Shown: positions 1-8,828, counted from the stretch's first letter. The stretch: 13,694 nucleotides of DNA from Echinostoma caproni (GCA_900618425.1 UZAN01041622.1:41639-55332); one strand, 5' to 3'. Translations and numbers: made by a program. The notes: generated by a model not told the origin, from the sequence alone.

Positions 1-24
1 TAATAATAATAATAATAATAATAA
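1..24. repeat. (TAA)n microsatellite
   Basis: Perfect TAA trinucleotide run at the window edge, so its true length is unknown. It directly abuts a dispersed repeat (27-86). Read on the minus strand the run is (TTA)n following that repeat, as expected for the simple-repeat tail of a non-LTR retroelement inserted on the minus strand. That origin is inference. Confidence 0.9.
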
Positions 25-26
25 AG

Positions 27-86
27 CTTGTCCTATGTACGGACTACAATATTCACCAATATAGGCCAACACAAAACTCTTCTTGG
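27..86 (-). repeat. dispersed repeat, copy A (putative retroelement 3' end)
   Basis: About 60 bp that match 10871-10930 in the same orientation, with shared blocks CTTGTC, ACGGAC, ACAATAT, TAGGCC and TTCTTCTTG in the same order. In both places an A/T-rich AATAATAAA-like stretch lies just before the repeat. Minus strand is my guess, because the simple repeat would then be a 3' tail. The family is not recognised. Confidence 0.6.
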
Positions 87-206
87 AGTTTTACTAACTG
101 GCTTTTTCGCGTTGAACGATCTTGTTAACTATGGATGAGATAGAATCTCGACAGAAAGGAAGAAAGAACAAATATTATGGAAAAATGCATATTTATTTTA
201 TAAAAG

Positions 207-528
207 TTGGTTAATATTTCTTCCATCTTGGATTACTTGGGGTTGTGGGGAAGAGCTAGACAGATGGGTAAGAGATTTTTCCAAACGGGTTCTCTGGTGT
301 TGAGAAATTTCCTCGATTCGGAATTTAATTACCGACGGATTATCCTAAGAGGACCAAAAGGATGGCTTCCAAGATCAATTTATCTGTCTCCCTTGGATTT
401 CTTTCTGTGGGCATACATGAAGCGAATAGTTTATTCTGGAAAATCAAGAGGTATCGAGGAGCTAAAGCAGGGCAGGTGATGTTTTCCGAGTAAGTAACTC
501 TCCTCATTCCTGCACTGCTTTGTGGAAT
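207..528 (+). pseudogene. decayed IS630-Tc1-mariner-type transposase, C-terminal fragment
   Basis: The open frame 207-479 has no ATG (it opens at TTG), so it is a fragment and not a gene with a start. From about residue 27 it resembles the C-terminal part of DDE transposases of the Tc1/mariner superfamily: a region like LRNFLDSEF, then RGPKGWLPRS, then SPLDFFLWAYMK and IEELKQ. Family members usually have PRSPDL-PLDFFLWGYLK, where the D after SP is the third catalytic acidic residue. Here that pair reads I58-Y59, so the catalytic residue is lost. After the stop at 477-479 the similarity seems to continue in another frame (AGDVFRV) to about 528, which implies a frameshift. The upstream catalytic core, including the first two acidic residues, is missing or unrecognisable. 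This is a dead relic. Confidence 0.7.
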
Positions 529-943
529 TNNTTATAACACTGGTATTCAAACGTGTGACGGAGAAAACCGCAACCGGTCTTGGTGTGCATTCACTACGGT
601 CATAGTGATATGGGTCATTATTGCCTCTAACCGTAGGTCAACTGGTTCAAACTCAGCGCTGTCAACTTCTCCCTCTACTTGTTCCAGCCACACACACCCC
701 CACACACACACACACCTCTGCTGCACAGTCGCCTCAAACCACTCCTGACTTGTAAAGTACTCACAGTTTAATCGATGTGGTTACAAAAGGATGTGATTTT
801 TTGTTATGATTGCTGTTGCAACCAAAATTGTCCATTGACTAAAGCCAGTTTCGTACATCTATGTGCCAGTGTGGTCAGTGTTTGAATTTTGCTGTATTTC
901 TTTCAAATGCACTGAAAGAAGAAGATCGTCCTTCTAAATCGAT
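529..943. other. unassigned stretch with simple repeat
   Basis: No supported gene. It contains two undetermined bases at 530-531 and the AC-rich microsatellite at 689-715. The rest is unremarkable A/T-rich sequence in which I see no coding or RNA signal. Confidence 0.6.
689..715. repeat. (CA)n microsatellite, interrupted
   Basis: Short CA run broken by a C-tract (CACACACC then CCCACACACA). Simple repeat only. Confidence 0.85.
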
Positions 944-1024
944 GACGGTGGTAGCCCGGTGGTGACGTCACCAAATTTACACCCAGCGGGGATGGGTGTG
1001 TATTCGAATCCCACCATCACCGCC
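944..1024 (+). repeat. tRNA-like SINE head (second type)
   Basis: An A-box-like TAGCCCGGTGG at 952-962 is followed about 40 bp later by a B-box-like TATTCGAATCCC at 1001-1012, the spacing of an internal RNA polymerase III promoter. The ends GACGGTG (944-950) and CACCGCC (1018-1024) can pair at six of seven positions, like an acceptor stem. The T-arm has mismatches and no clean anticodon arm forms, so this is not a working tRNA. It differs in sequence from the SINE family at 1105-2025. A TG repeat follows at 1036. Confidence 0.4.
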
Positions 1025-1035
1025 TGACTCCCCCA

Positions 1036-1050
1036 CTGTGTGTGTGTGTT
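1036..1050. repeat. (TG)n microsatellite
   Basis: Short TG run just downstream of the tRNA-like element at 944-1024; it could be that element's tail. Confidence 0.8.
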
Positions 1051-1104
1051 GAATGGCAGCCCCCATTGATTGGCCGCTTCCCTCTTTCTGAAAATTGTAT
1101 CTTT

Positions 1105-1291
1105 CAAATTATTGTTTGGCAGATTTGAAGTTTGTATGTCGAGATTGTGAAACATTCAGTAGCCTCGGTGGAATTCAAACCGATTCATGGAAGCCGCCTA
1201 CACTTTGTACGCGCATACTCTACCAGCTGAGCTACGAGGCCACACCGATAGCGCTGATCGTTTCACATTCGAATTTACCCATCCAACTTAC
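1105..1291 (-). mobile_element. tRNA-derived SINE, copy 1 (reversed)
   Basis: On the minus strand this reads a leader (TAAGTTGG, ATTCGAATGTGAAA, GATCAG), then a 79-nt tRNA-like head at 1240-1162, then CTACTGAA, a CACAATCTCGACATAC block and a tail. The head has an A box TAGCTCAGCTGG, and its B box is degraded (GGTTTGAATTCC). It matches copy 2 at 1866-2025 block for block on the other strand, including the GCGCGTACAAA and GTAGGCGGC segments in place of a regular anticodon arm. The tail (AAACTT, CTGCCAAACAA, AATTTGAA) is shared with copy 3. Non-autonomous SINEs of this type are copied by LINE machinery. Confidence 0.75.
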
Positions 1292-1298
1292 TGTACAA

Positions 1299-1329
1299 CT
1301 AACTGGTGGATGGATGACACATGCCTCTG
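1299..1329 (+). repeat. SINE-associated module M, copy 1
   Basis: A 31-bp segment beginning CTAACTGGTGGATG and ending ACATGCCTCTG. It recurs at 1839-1865 on the same strand, although the SINEs next to the two modules face opposite ways. This copy carries an extra GATG. Confidence 0.6.
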
Positions 1330-1653
1330 CTCCCATTTCGGTGATAGGATGAAAATTCGCATAGATTTGCAATAGTTTCAAAACTCTTGTGCTTTTTACA
1401 TGTTGTCACCCTATAGATGATAGGGTAGCGGTTGCTTGATTGTGCGAATATTTATGGACAGTTAGGCGGGGCCCAACACGCTGATCACGTTTTTGTCACA
1501 ATACTGATAAACAAATCAATCTTTGTGCAGCAATAATATCGTTTTTCTCGACATAAGGTCTTATCAATGAAAAGCAGAGGAATTCTACGTCGATAATGAT
1601 TTCGTTACATAACTATCAGCTCGGTTGCACATAGAAACCTATACATCCAACAG
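1330..1653. other. unassigned stretch
   Basis: No gene, RNA or repeat that I can support between the reversed SINE copy and the deleted copy 3. Confidence 0.5.
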
Positions 1654-1760
1654 ATAAGTTGGAAAATTTGAACCAGAATGGGTTCGAATCCCACCGAGGC
1701 TACTGACCTTTTCACAATCGGCATACAAACTTCATCTCTGCCAAACAACAATTTGAACAA
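1654..1760 (+). mobile_element. tRNA-derived SINE, copy 3, internally deleted
   Basis: It starts with a leader-like ATAAGTTGG and GAATG, then jumps directly to the B box GGTTCGAATCCC (1681-1692) and continues through GAGGCTACTGA, TTTTCACAATC and CATACAAACTTC to the same tail as copy 1 (CTGCCAAACAACAATTTGAA). The A box and about 90 bp of the tRNA-like head are missing. The deletion may have arisen between the similar GAAT/TTCGAAT motifs. It cannot be transcribed from an internal promoter. Confidence 0.6.
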
Positions 1761-1838
1761 TTAACCTTGTCTTAGAAGCTCATTCGGTGGACTCCGATGA
1801 ATTCTACGGAAAACCTGTCGGGGCAGTCAGCTTACATG

Positions 1839-1865
1839 CTAACTGGTGGATGCCACATGCCTCTG
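1839..1865 (+). repeat. SINE-associated module M, copy 2
   Basis: A 27-bp segment matching 1299-1329 apart from a short indel. It sits directly against the 5' leader of SINE copy 2. Its centre GTGGATGCCAC is a small inverted repeat. Confidence 0.6.
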
Positions 1866-2025
1866 TAAGTTGGACGGGTAAATTCGAATGTGAAAAGATC
1901 AGTTCTCCGTCGGTGTGGCCTCGTAGCTCAGCTGGTAGAACATGCGCGTACAAACCGTAGGCGGCGTCCATGCGTGGGTTCGAATCCCACTGAGGCTACT
2001 GAACTTTTCACAATCTCGACATACG
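1866..2025 (+). mobile_element. tRNA-derived SINE, copy 2 (best preserved)
   Basis: The tRNA-like head is 1918-1996: the start GCCTC pairs with GAGGC at the end, the A box TAGCTCAGCTGG is at 1924-1935, the D-arm has GCTC facing GAAC, and the T-arm GTGGG-TTCGAAT-CCCAC is perfect with the B box at 1977-1987. The segment between D- and T-arms does not fold into a five-pair anticodon stem, so I call a SINE and not a tRNA gene. A roughly 50-bp leader precedes the head, and the CACAATCTCGACATAC block follows. A hammerhead ribozyme, known from the schistosome tRNA-derived SINE, was looked for nearby and not found. Confidence 0.75.
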
Positions 2026-2961
2026 AATTGTATCTTTGTATATTCAATGAAAGGAAGTAAATTAGAAATAAAAAAGGGAAAAAGATGACAGCAGTTGCAG
2101 AAATTTATTGTCATTTCAGTCAGTGCACAAATACCATCATGGGGCTCGTTCATTGCAAACTGCATTCGACAAGGTTATGTGTTTGTGAGAAATAAACAAC
2201 AATTCTCATAGGGAAATATCATATTTTCCGCTTAAAAAAAGAACTGTTTGGAGAATTTCAAAAAAGCATATGGTTTCATGGACCATTAGGAATCCTGGTA
2301 AATTGACGTGTGAAATCTGCCTGAAATTCACTGTCATTTCGACAACAATCGCACTTCGTTTTCTCATGCAGCCAAACTTGTACATTCCTGTGTTATGTGC
2401 ACAAACATTGACAGTGAGTTCCAGCGCAACGAAGTCGAGCATTGGCAACGCATACCATTCTCTCCTCTCTCCCTCTATCTATACCCACCCGGCCCAGTCC
2501 ATCTACCCACACCATTTTTTCGTCAACATCTTCCTCGGTTTTGCGGTATCGAAACCCACACTAGCTGGTCATCTTGCGGTGATGGATGCTAGGCATTCTA
2601 TAGTTTTCTACCTCAAACCATTGGTGCGGTGAAAAACACGCAAGTGATAGATAGCATCGACCAAAATCGATATCTCACAATCCGCACGGTAATAGACTAC
2701 CGCCAAATGCGGGCTTCCGGTTAAGATCGACAGATTACTGAGCACAAACCGAATTGAGAAACAGTAAAAGTGTATAAATGTACATGACAATGGATCGATA
2801 AACCGAATACGGGGCTATTGAAACCGGTTGATGTGAGCAAAAATAAACATTTTCACATGCATACAAATCCAGTCCATTCAAATGTGATCAATGCAAGCTA
2901 GATTTAAAGTAATTTCAGATAACGATGAAAATTGATTGGCGTAACCATCAATCGATTTAAT
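2026..2961. other. unassigned stretch
   Basis: Two overlapping open frames occur here (2206-2448 minus and 2270-2632 plus), each without recognisable domains and with low-complexity composition. The pyrimidine-rich block at about 2455-2540 explains part of the plus frame. I do not call a gene. Confidence 0.5.
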
Positions 2962-3147
2962 ATGCTTCCTTTTCCTTCATTTTGCCTCATTTTTATTTTG
3001 TTTTCTTCATGCACAACCTACGCACTAAACTTGACCTTGTATAGACAATCGGGACTGACTGGTGCATGCAAGTATGCCTACATTTTAGATTTTTTGAAAA
3101 ATTGTGTAGTATCATTATGGGCAAAACTCTCACATGCAGTGATATGA
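2962..3147 (+). CDS. hypothetical small ORF with signal-peptide-like N-terminus
   Basis: From the ATG at 2962 the frame runs 61 codons to TGA at 3145-3147. The N-terminus MLPFPSFCLIFILFSSC is strongly hydrophobic, and TTYA-LNL gives a plausible signal-peptidase site near residue 21. A GTATGC at 3072-3077 could act as a splice donor after GACK-type codons, leaving the exon in phase 2. No family is recognised. Caution: T-rich DNA yields Phe/Leu-rich frames by chance, and no promoter, acceptor or conserved partner supports expression. An upstream in-frame ATG at 2932 exists, but it would put 10 residues before the hydrophobic stretch. Confidence 0.2.
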   Translation: MLPFPSFCLIFILFSSCTTYALNLTLYRQSGLTGACKYAYILDFLKNCVVSLWAKLSHAVI

Positions 3148-3512
3148 AAATCACACAATTGTTTGACTAAAGTGTTTAAGGGAATAAGATAAACACAATT
3201 GGTACGTACCAAACCGCGACGAAGAGTACTGAAATCCTCTTTAAAGTAGTGCCGGGAAAAATAACGGATGAAAAATTAGGACCAGAAAAATGCATTGATA
3301 ACCAAAAGAACATAAAGTTGCATGCTTTACTGCACATTTGCGTAGCTTGCGTATCTGTAAGGATAATCTACGCAGTTCACTAACACAGCCTAGCAAATGG
3401 AAGGATTACCATCTATCGCTGTCTGTGGTGATTTCTGATTAGTTGGTGGTGTGTTTTCTGGTGATGTGTACAGAAATTATCCGCGAGGGTTCCAGGAAAT
3501 ACTTGGGAAAGA
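3148..3512. other. unassigned stretch
   Basis: No gene, RNA or repeat that I can support. It may include further decayed 3' sequence of the minus-strand LINE fragment that begins at 3513, but I could not align it. Confidence 0.4.
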
Positions 3513-3929
3513 CTAAAAGCACATTCCGAAGCATTTAGAAGAATTCAACTGGAAACTGGATTGCATCGAGAATAAGTGCAATTGTATTAAACTGTCAGAA
3601 AATAATTTCATGTTGAATTGGTTTGAATTGAGTTCACATAAAAGCACATGATCAACACATTTAAATATCTTGGCTTTCGGGCTGGAGGGTAAGCCACTGA
3701 TGAGTGCTGAAAATAAGTAGGTAAAACGCACAGCACCCTGAAGGACTCCAGAAATATTTACTAATAACTTTGGAACAGAGCCGTTTAATTTTGTTCTTTG
3801 ATTCTTTTGTGTGAAATAGTCTTTCAACCACGATAACAAATTGATTAAGCATTGAAATGATTGTAAACTTCGGAGAGAGAAAAAATGACAGATCAGAATC
3901 AAAAGTGGAAGAATAATGAAGGAAAACAC
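3513..3929 (-). pseudogene. non-LTR retrotransposon reverse transcriptase fragment (CR1/Jockey-like)
   Basis: The frame is 138 codons on the minus strand. From about residue 28 it matches the palm region of LINE reverse transcriptases: LLSWLKDYF at 31-39, a following QRTKLNG, the SG-xx-QG motif B as SGVLQG at 60-65, YLFSALISGLP at 71-81, and then the catalytic FADD-type motif C. That motif reads KCVDHV at 90-95, so the second catalytic Asp is replaced and the enzyme would be dead. The frame ends after KCFGMCF at a stop where the family would normally continue. The first roughly 25 residues look unrelated. The block precedes, in protein order, the segment preserved at 6347-6878, so both may be pieces of one family inserted on opposite strands; that is inference. 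Confidence 0.7.
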
Positions 3930-4118
3930 AACGAACGAATCATCAAAAGATTAACATACAATGTACGTCAGTAAAGATACTGCTCCCAAAATACTTCTAA
4001 TTAGGCTAGTACGCCAACTGAAGGAAATCATTGGGAACATTAAGCACCAGAACTGGAATGGGTTTAGATCCAGAGTAGGTGAGGTAGAGGAGACAGTAGC
4101 GTTTAGATAAAACACCAA

Positions 4119-4168
<50 letters not shown>

Positions 4169-4178
4169 AATGATAATG
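4119..4178. repeat. (GAT)n microsatellite
   Basis: About 18 near-perfect GAT/ATG repeats, ending with GATAAT variants. It produces misleading poly-His and poly-Ser open frames on the minus strand. Confidence 0.95.
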
Positions 4179-4444
4179 ACATAGCAATGGGGACAATGAG
4201 GTCTTTGTGAATTAGGGATTGAATATGTGTAAATGGACTTAGTAATAACGGACGTGAAAATCTACGTGAGTGAAACAGGGCGCGAATGGAGAACATCTGG
4301 GCCAAATGCATTTGCGACTTTCGTACTGTTAGGAAGATGACAGACCGTTTCAAGAGTGGGGTGTGGATACAGATAGGTCAACTGAAGGACAGATGAATGC
4401 CATTTCTTTTGTCTAAACTACAATCTGATATCCTAGTGTTGTAA
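4179..4444. other. unassigned stretch before the LTR-like block
   Basis: No gene or RNA supported. There is no clear polypurine tract just before 4445, which would be expected if the next block were a 3' LTR. Confidence 0.4.
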
Positions 4445-4679
4445 TGTTGCAACAGTTCGGCCATTCCCCTCCCCTTTTTTAGTCCTCGCTGTCATCAATT
4501 TTCAATTGATTGTTCTCATCTAGTTTGTCACTTGATATATGTATACATATATAAACACATAAAAGTGTAACGAAGTTTCATATAAACTTCCAAACGGTGA
4601 GTGTTTCAGTTCGATTGAATGCCAGTACCGCTACTCTAATAAAGATATCGAGCCGATAAATTCAATCGGTTCTGCAACA
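4445..4679 (+). mobile_element. possible solo LTR or LTR remnant
   Basis: A 235-bp block that opens with TGTTGCAACA and closes with TGCAACA, giving a 5'-TG...CA-3' outline and a 7-bp terminal inverted repeat TGTTGCA/TGCAACA. Inside, a TATATAAA box at 4548-4555 is followed about 90 bp later by the polyadenylation signal AATAAA at 4638-4643, the order and spacing of U3-R in a retrotransposon LTR. Against the call: no target-site duplication is visible (TGTAA before, TTTCT after), no primer-binding site follows and no polypurine tract precedes. No gag or pol coding sequence lies nearby. Confidence 0.35.
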
Positions 4680-6240
4680 TTTCTTGTCGTAACATCATAC
4701 GATCGAGTCGTGCTTCCTTTACACATTGAACGTTTTCAACAAGCGAACTGGTTGTTTTTTTATGTCAATATAAGGATTTTCCCAGTTGCCCAAATTCCCA
4801 ATTGTGGTCGTTTTGTTCACACGTGTTTATCCCGTGTGTGTCATTTGCTATCTGCCTCTTATCTTCCCCGTTCCCGTAACCACAGCTGATGATTTCAGAG
4901 AAAATGAACCACTGCACTGGAGTGCATAATTTCTACCGCTTGATCTCACGCTCTCTGTGTTCAAATTATGGACTGATACTGCCAAAAAATATGGCTCATC
5001 TTGATGAAATCGGTTCTCGTAAAACAGTGATCGTTCCAAGTGGCTCTCTTAACCCTATCTACCATTAGGCTTACTGAGCGAAAACCTTTAGTGAGATGAC
5101 ACTAACTGGTAGTTGTAACTGTCAGTCACCTGTTCAGTTCTCTGCCCTTATAGCTCTATTATATCATAACTCTGTCCAAAGGGCTTGGCCAATGAATGAT
5201 ACAGCGTTGCATCTACAGTGGGGCGCTAAAATTTCCAGTCCCGTCTGGATTCAGCTACTCATACATAGCCTGACTGACTACATCTAGGATAAAAATTCAC
5301 CAGTCGAGTGTGAAACTGAACGAATGCCACCTGTGAACATAGTAGCCAAACAGTTCAGCAGTTTACTGACAGGTTTTGCTACCACAGAATCTATGCAACA
5401 CTATGCAACTGCTCCGAGAGGTTTCACCTGACCGCAAACCACTTAAATGTGCTTGCACGCCAAAATACTACTGGTACTTTTTGTGAGTAGATACATAATT
5501 GACACTTGCAGCTATTTATTCTCTATCATTCTTCCACCCGTATATTCATACATATTCTCCTAATGGTTTACAGCCATTACAATAACAGTCCACAGTAGAA
5601 ATCACAGAGAGATAGAGAGATGCAAAAAAATAAATTTTCCTCCGTGTGCTCCTTTTCCGTACTGTCCATATTGATCTTTTCATCGAACGATAAGGAGACC
5701 TTGATATCACAAAACCGTCAATCTCGCAGTGAGCGACAAATCCTAGCCTAGATAACTTCTTAATGGATCAAGCTAAAGATTGTGCTTTAAGGAAAATGTG
5801 TACAAAGGACAATTTCAGGACAAAGTCACACTGTTTTTATCACAATAATTTTGTTTGCAACACCGGATGATCATTGTATAGACAGCTTTTTCAGAGCCAA
5901 TCCGCTGAAGAATGAATGTAAAGACTGGATGTGTTTGTAAGTGGTTTAGATGCTACCAACTGCAACAACCGTGATCCAGTGTTGCAACCAAGGTTATTGT
6001 GACAAAAATACACGTCCCGGATACAAGTATATGAACGGACTGACAAGGATTACCGGATACACATGCCTGAAGAGCGGCAAACCCCGTGAAACCGGTCGTG
6101 TGCTTCCGGCGAAATTTTGTCCAGTCATTCAGATACTACTGATTATGAAAAACACACTGTTTTCAGAGCTTTCCGTCATCATCTGAAATAGATTAAACCT
6201 ATTCTCCGGATTATTTGCAAAGAGTGTTTATATAATCTTT
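4680..6240. other. unassigned stretch with no supported gene
   Basis: Short frames occur at 4848-5039 (minus), 5096-5287 (plus) and 5950-6186 (plus). None shows a domain, repeat or signal sequence that I recognise. The 78-codon frame at 5950-6186 is Cys-containing near its N-terminus (CCNQGYC) but otherwise featureless. I cannot tell whether 5950-6240 is upstream LINE sequence belonging to the element at 6241. Confidence 0.5.
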
Positions 6241-6394
6241 CTCGCTCTCCATATCCGACAGACCCCACAGTGATTAATAACAATCCTTTATCCAGGGTGA
6301 ACTCTGTTAAAGTTTTGCTCGCTCTTCATATCCGACAGACCCCATAGTGATTAATAACAATCCCTTATCCAGGGTGAACTCTGTCAAATTTCTT
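6241..6394 (+). repeat. 77-bp tandem duplication inside LINE
   Basis: Two adjacent 77-bp copies, 6241-6317 and 6318-6394, each beginning CTCGCTCT and containing CATATCCGACAGACCCCA, GTGATTAATAACAATCC and CCAGGGTGAACTCTGT. They differ at only a few positions over the first 70 bases. Seventy-seven is not a multiple of three, so the duplication shifts the reverse transcriptase frame: the first copy encodes the same INNNPLSRVNSVK peptide as the second but in another frame. Confidence 0.85.
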
Positions 6395-7036
6395 GGTGTA
6401 ACCATAGACGATAATCTTCATTGGTCAACCCACATCCACAACTGCATTGGTAAACTGCGACGCCTTTCATTTCAAAGTACGAAAGCTCAGGCAGTTTCGC
6501 GCATCCCAGTCAGTTATTTCTACTTTTGTTTATCAATGTGTTTTCTCCATCTTACTCTACTGTTCCCCGGTTATTTTTCCTGGTTTACTCAAACAGGACT
6601 TCAAAGTCTTACGACACGGTCTAACCATTATTAGTCGTGTCTCTTCCATTCCTGTGAATAAATTAGCTGTAAAGCTTTCCGAGTATCACGTAACTTCCTG
6701 TGTGAAATTTGCCGAGAGGATCCTCACAGATCCGGGCCACCCATTGAATGCAGAACTGACACGTTGTCGTTCCCATCATTCAACACGCTCCCAATTTCGT
6801 CAAATTTCATCTCGAATTAATGCATACCGCAATTCACCCATACCGTATCTTGCTCGTCTACTCACAAACAAAGAGTGAACAATAAGTGAACTTTGTCTTC
6901 ACCTTGGATTATGAATGTCTCCATGCCTGCGAAAACTTTTCTCCCCGTTGATTATGTACATTGTGACAGTTAGCGTGTATGCTTTTTAACTGAAATGTGA
7001 GCTCCAGTGCTTGCAAAAGTTATACACAATACACAA
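6241..7036 (+). pseudogene. CR1/Jockey-like LINE, C-terminal RT region and 3' UTR, copy 1
   Basis: The frame from 6347 carries VKFLGVTIDDNLHWSTHI, the typical LINE motif after the catalytic palm (residues 13-30). At about 6470 the reading frame must move by one base to continue as FKVRKLRQFRASQSVI, then a hydrophobic FVYQCVFSILLYCSPVIFP and the C-terminal domain (GLTIISRVSSIPVN, CVKFAERIL, HSTRSQFRQISSRINAYR), ending at TGA 6876-6878. About 160 bp of 3' UTR follow, ending near GTTATACACAATAC. The endonuclease and most of the RT are missing, so it is 5'-truncated, frameshifted and carries the 77-bp duplication. It has the same strand and 3' end as copy 2 at 8836-9278. Confidence 0.85.
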
Positions 7037-8696
7037 GTTTCGATTTCTGACTATTAATGGAATGGTCTAATTATTCGCCTTAAAATCCAATGATGACTAA
7101 TTGGTTCAAGAAATCAATACTTACACATCTGGATTCAGAACCATTGAGAGTAAGCACAGGTGTCTGCAGGAATGGAACGAAAACGTTCAAAGAGCTATTT
7201 TGTGGGAAATAGTCACGTTCGAAGGAATGCCTGTAGTTGAGACTAGGAGAACATCGATACGGTATTCGTGTCTCGCAGATTTTACTTCTGCAGGAATTCT
7301 TATCAGAATTTATTTTTACTACAGTTTTTTTCAAGAACAAAACATTTTGGAACAGCACTGGCTCCTTGTTAGATAGCATTTGTTATCCCTTCTAGGCGAG
7401 GTATAAAACACTTCTCATATATCTCCTATAAACTGAAGGTGAGCGCTTAAATGAGGTTGAATCACTATTTGCGACAACCTTATGAAAAGACAAGTTGACC
7501 GATAATGTTTATAGAAATCATTCGAAGGTTTGACACTGTGCAAGTGTTTATGACGTTTACATACGAACAATGAGATCCTGGTTTCCAACCACAACTCGGT
7601 TCATGTATTCGTACCGTCAGGTGGAGGAAGCTGCACACCACTCCTTATTTTTCAGCTACATACAACTAGCCTTTTGGTTACCTGGAAAATGTGCTGATAA
7701 TTCAATTAAAGTGAGAACCATATGAAAGTTACGTGAGAAGAAAAGATTGATCACATTGTGCAGGTATTTCGGACCGAGTGAGACAATGGAATATCTGGAA
7801 TATCTGGTTCCAGGTTATCCATATGTTAATTGATATGAACCAAAGTGGATGTCTTTACAGACGGTGCACTCAGTCGTATATGGTTTGCTGTGTAAGGTTA
7901 GTCATTCATACGGTGTATGTATTGATTTGTTATGCATAATAAGAAGTGCTAGCTTGAAACTAGATCGATAATGGCTCCGTTTGTGTGTTAACGATTGAGT
8001 GTTACTGGCTTATTGTCTAACAAGGTAGAAAGTACGATCATGTGCGTTTCAAAGATGAGAAAGTTTGACTGGAAATTTCAAATTTGAAGCGAACAGTCTA
8101 CTCTATTTTCTGTTCGGTTGTCACAGGAACACAGATTTATACGGTAATCGTGTGATATTTCATTGTGTCCAATTGGTATATTATAAAATTATTTAAATTA
8201 TAAAATGCAAAGCTCGGAATCTGTTTGGAACAAAACTTATGTGAATTTCTTCCACACTCGTCTGTACATCACATAAACCTATGTCTTCATAAAATTCCAA
8301 GAGATAACTGTTGGAAAATGTTATATTCTGTTTTAATCAAAAGTCACTTGTATCGGGTTAAATATTCAAGTGATCAGTAATGTCTATTTCTCGTTCATTT
8401 GGAGCCTGTAGACTCCAAGCTAGCTCGAATACAGAACACAGTTGGATAAAGAAGCGTATTGTTTTTTAATTTCCTTACGGAAACAGGGGGATTGATCAAC
8501 AATCCGCGTTACTTAAAACATTCACTAAGCAACTCCCAGACGTTTAGCCAGAACTGCACTATTTATGAGAAAGCAAGTTATCTTCGCGATCGATGGTCTA
8601 AGATTTTTTGATGAGCAAGAAAAGTGTAGTTAGTATCCATCAAAGTATATGACATAATTGGTAGTACAGTATCCGTGGAGCACAATAGCAACCAAA
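7037..8696. other. unassigned stretch with no supported gene
   Basis: Two antiparallel frames cover 7080-7379 (about 90-99 codons each). They show no domain, and the plus frame lacks a convincing start. The remainder is A/T-rich with many stops. Nothing recognisable as RNA or transposon was seen. Confidence 0.5.
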
Positions 8697-8828
8697 ATGT
8701 TTCCTGTCCCTGGCCGATTCTTTCTATTCATTCACATTTTCTATTTTCTTACAATTCCAAACGGTAAAAGACCATCAGTTCAGATTGATTCAAGCATACA
8801 TCGGATGCACAAAATGAACATCGAATAG
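8697..8828 (+). CDS. hypothetical 43-residue ORF with signal-peptide-like start
   Basis: ATG at 8697 in a good context (CAAAATG) opens a frame MFPVPGRFFLFIHIFYFLTI, then NGKRPSVQIDSS, to TAG at 8826-8828. One Arg precedes a 14-residue hydrophobic core, as in secretory signals. The codon after AAC contains GGTAAAAG, so it could instead be a first exon ending at G|GTAAAAG. It lies immediately before the truncated LINE copy at 8836, which may have interrupted a longer gene. No family is recognised. A chance frame in T-rich DNA is the main alternative. Confidence 0.2.
   Translation: MFPVPGRFFLFIHIFYFLTIPNGKRPSVQIDSSIHRMHKMNIE

Noticed and set aside
1770..1830. Hammerhead-like ribozyme (CCGATGA followed by GAAAA) near the SINEs
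   Set aside because: The first core reads CCGATGA and not CTGATGA, and the bases between the two core parts (ATTCTACG) cannot form stem II.
1918..1996. Functional tRNA gene
   Set aside because: The T-arm and both promoter boxes are good, but no five-pair anticodon stem forms, and the same sequence recurs with shared flanks as a SINE.
2270..2632. 120-codon plus-strand frame
   Set aside because: No domain, mixed low-complexity composition, and an overlapping antisense frame of similar quality; not distinguishable from chance.
3695..3720. CTGATGA...GAAA hammerhead-like string
   Set aside because: Only five bases separate the core parts, no stem II is possible, and the string lies inside the reverse transcriptase fragment.
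3951..4353. Poly-His and poly-Ser open frames on the minus strand
   Set aside because: They are translations of the GAT microsatellite in different frames.
7080..7379. Antiparallel frames of about 90-99 codons
   Set aside because: Both strands are open over the same bases with no recognisable motif, start context or splice partner.
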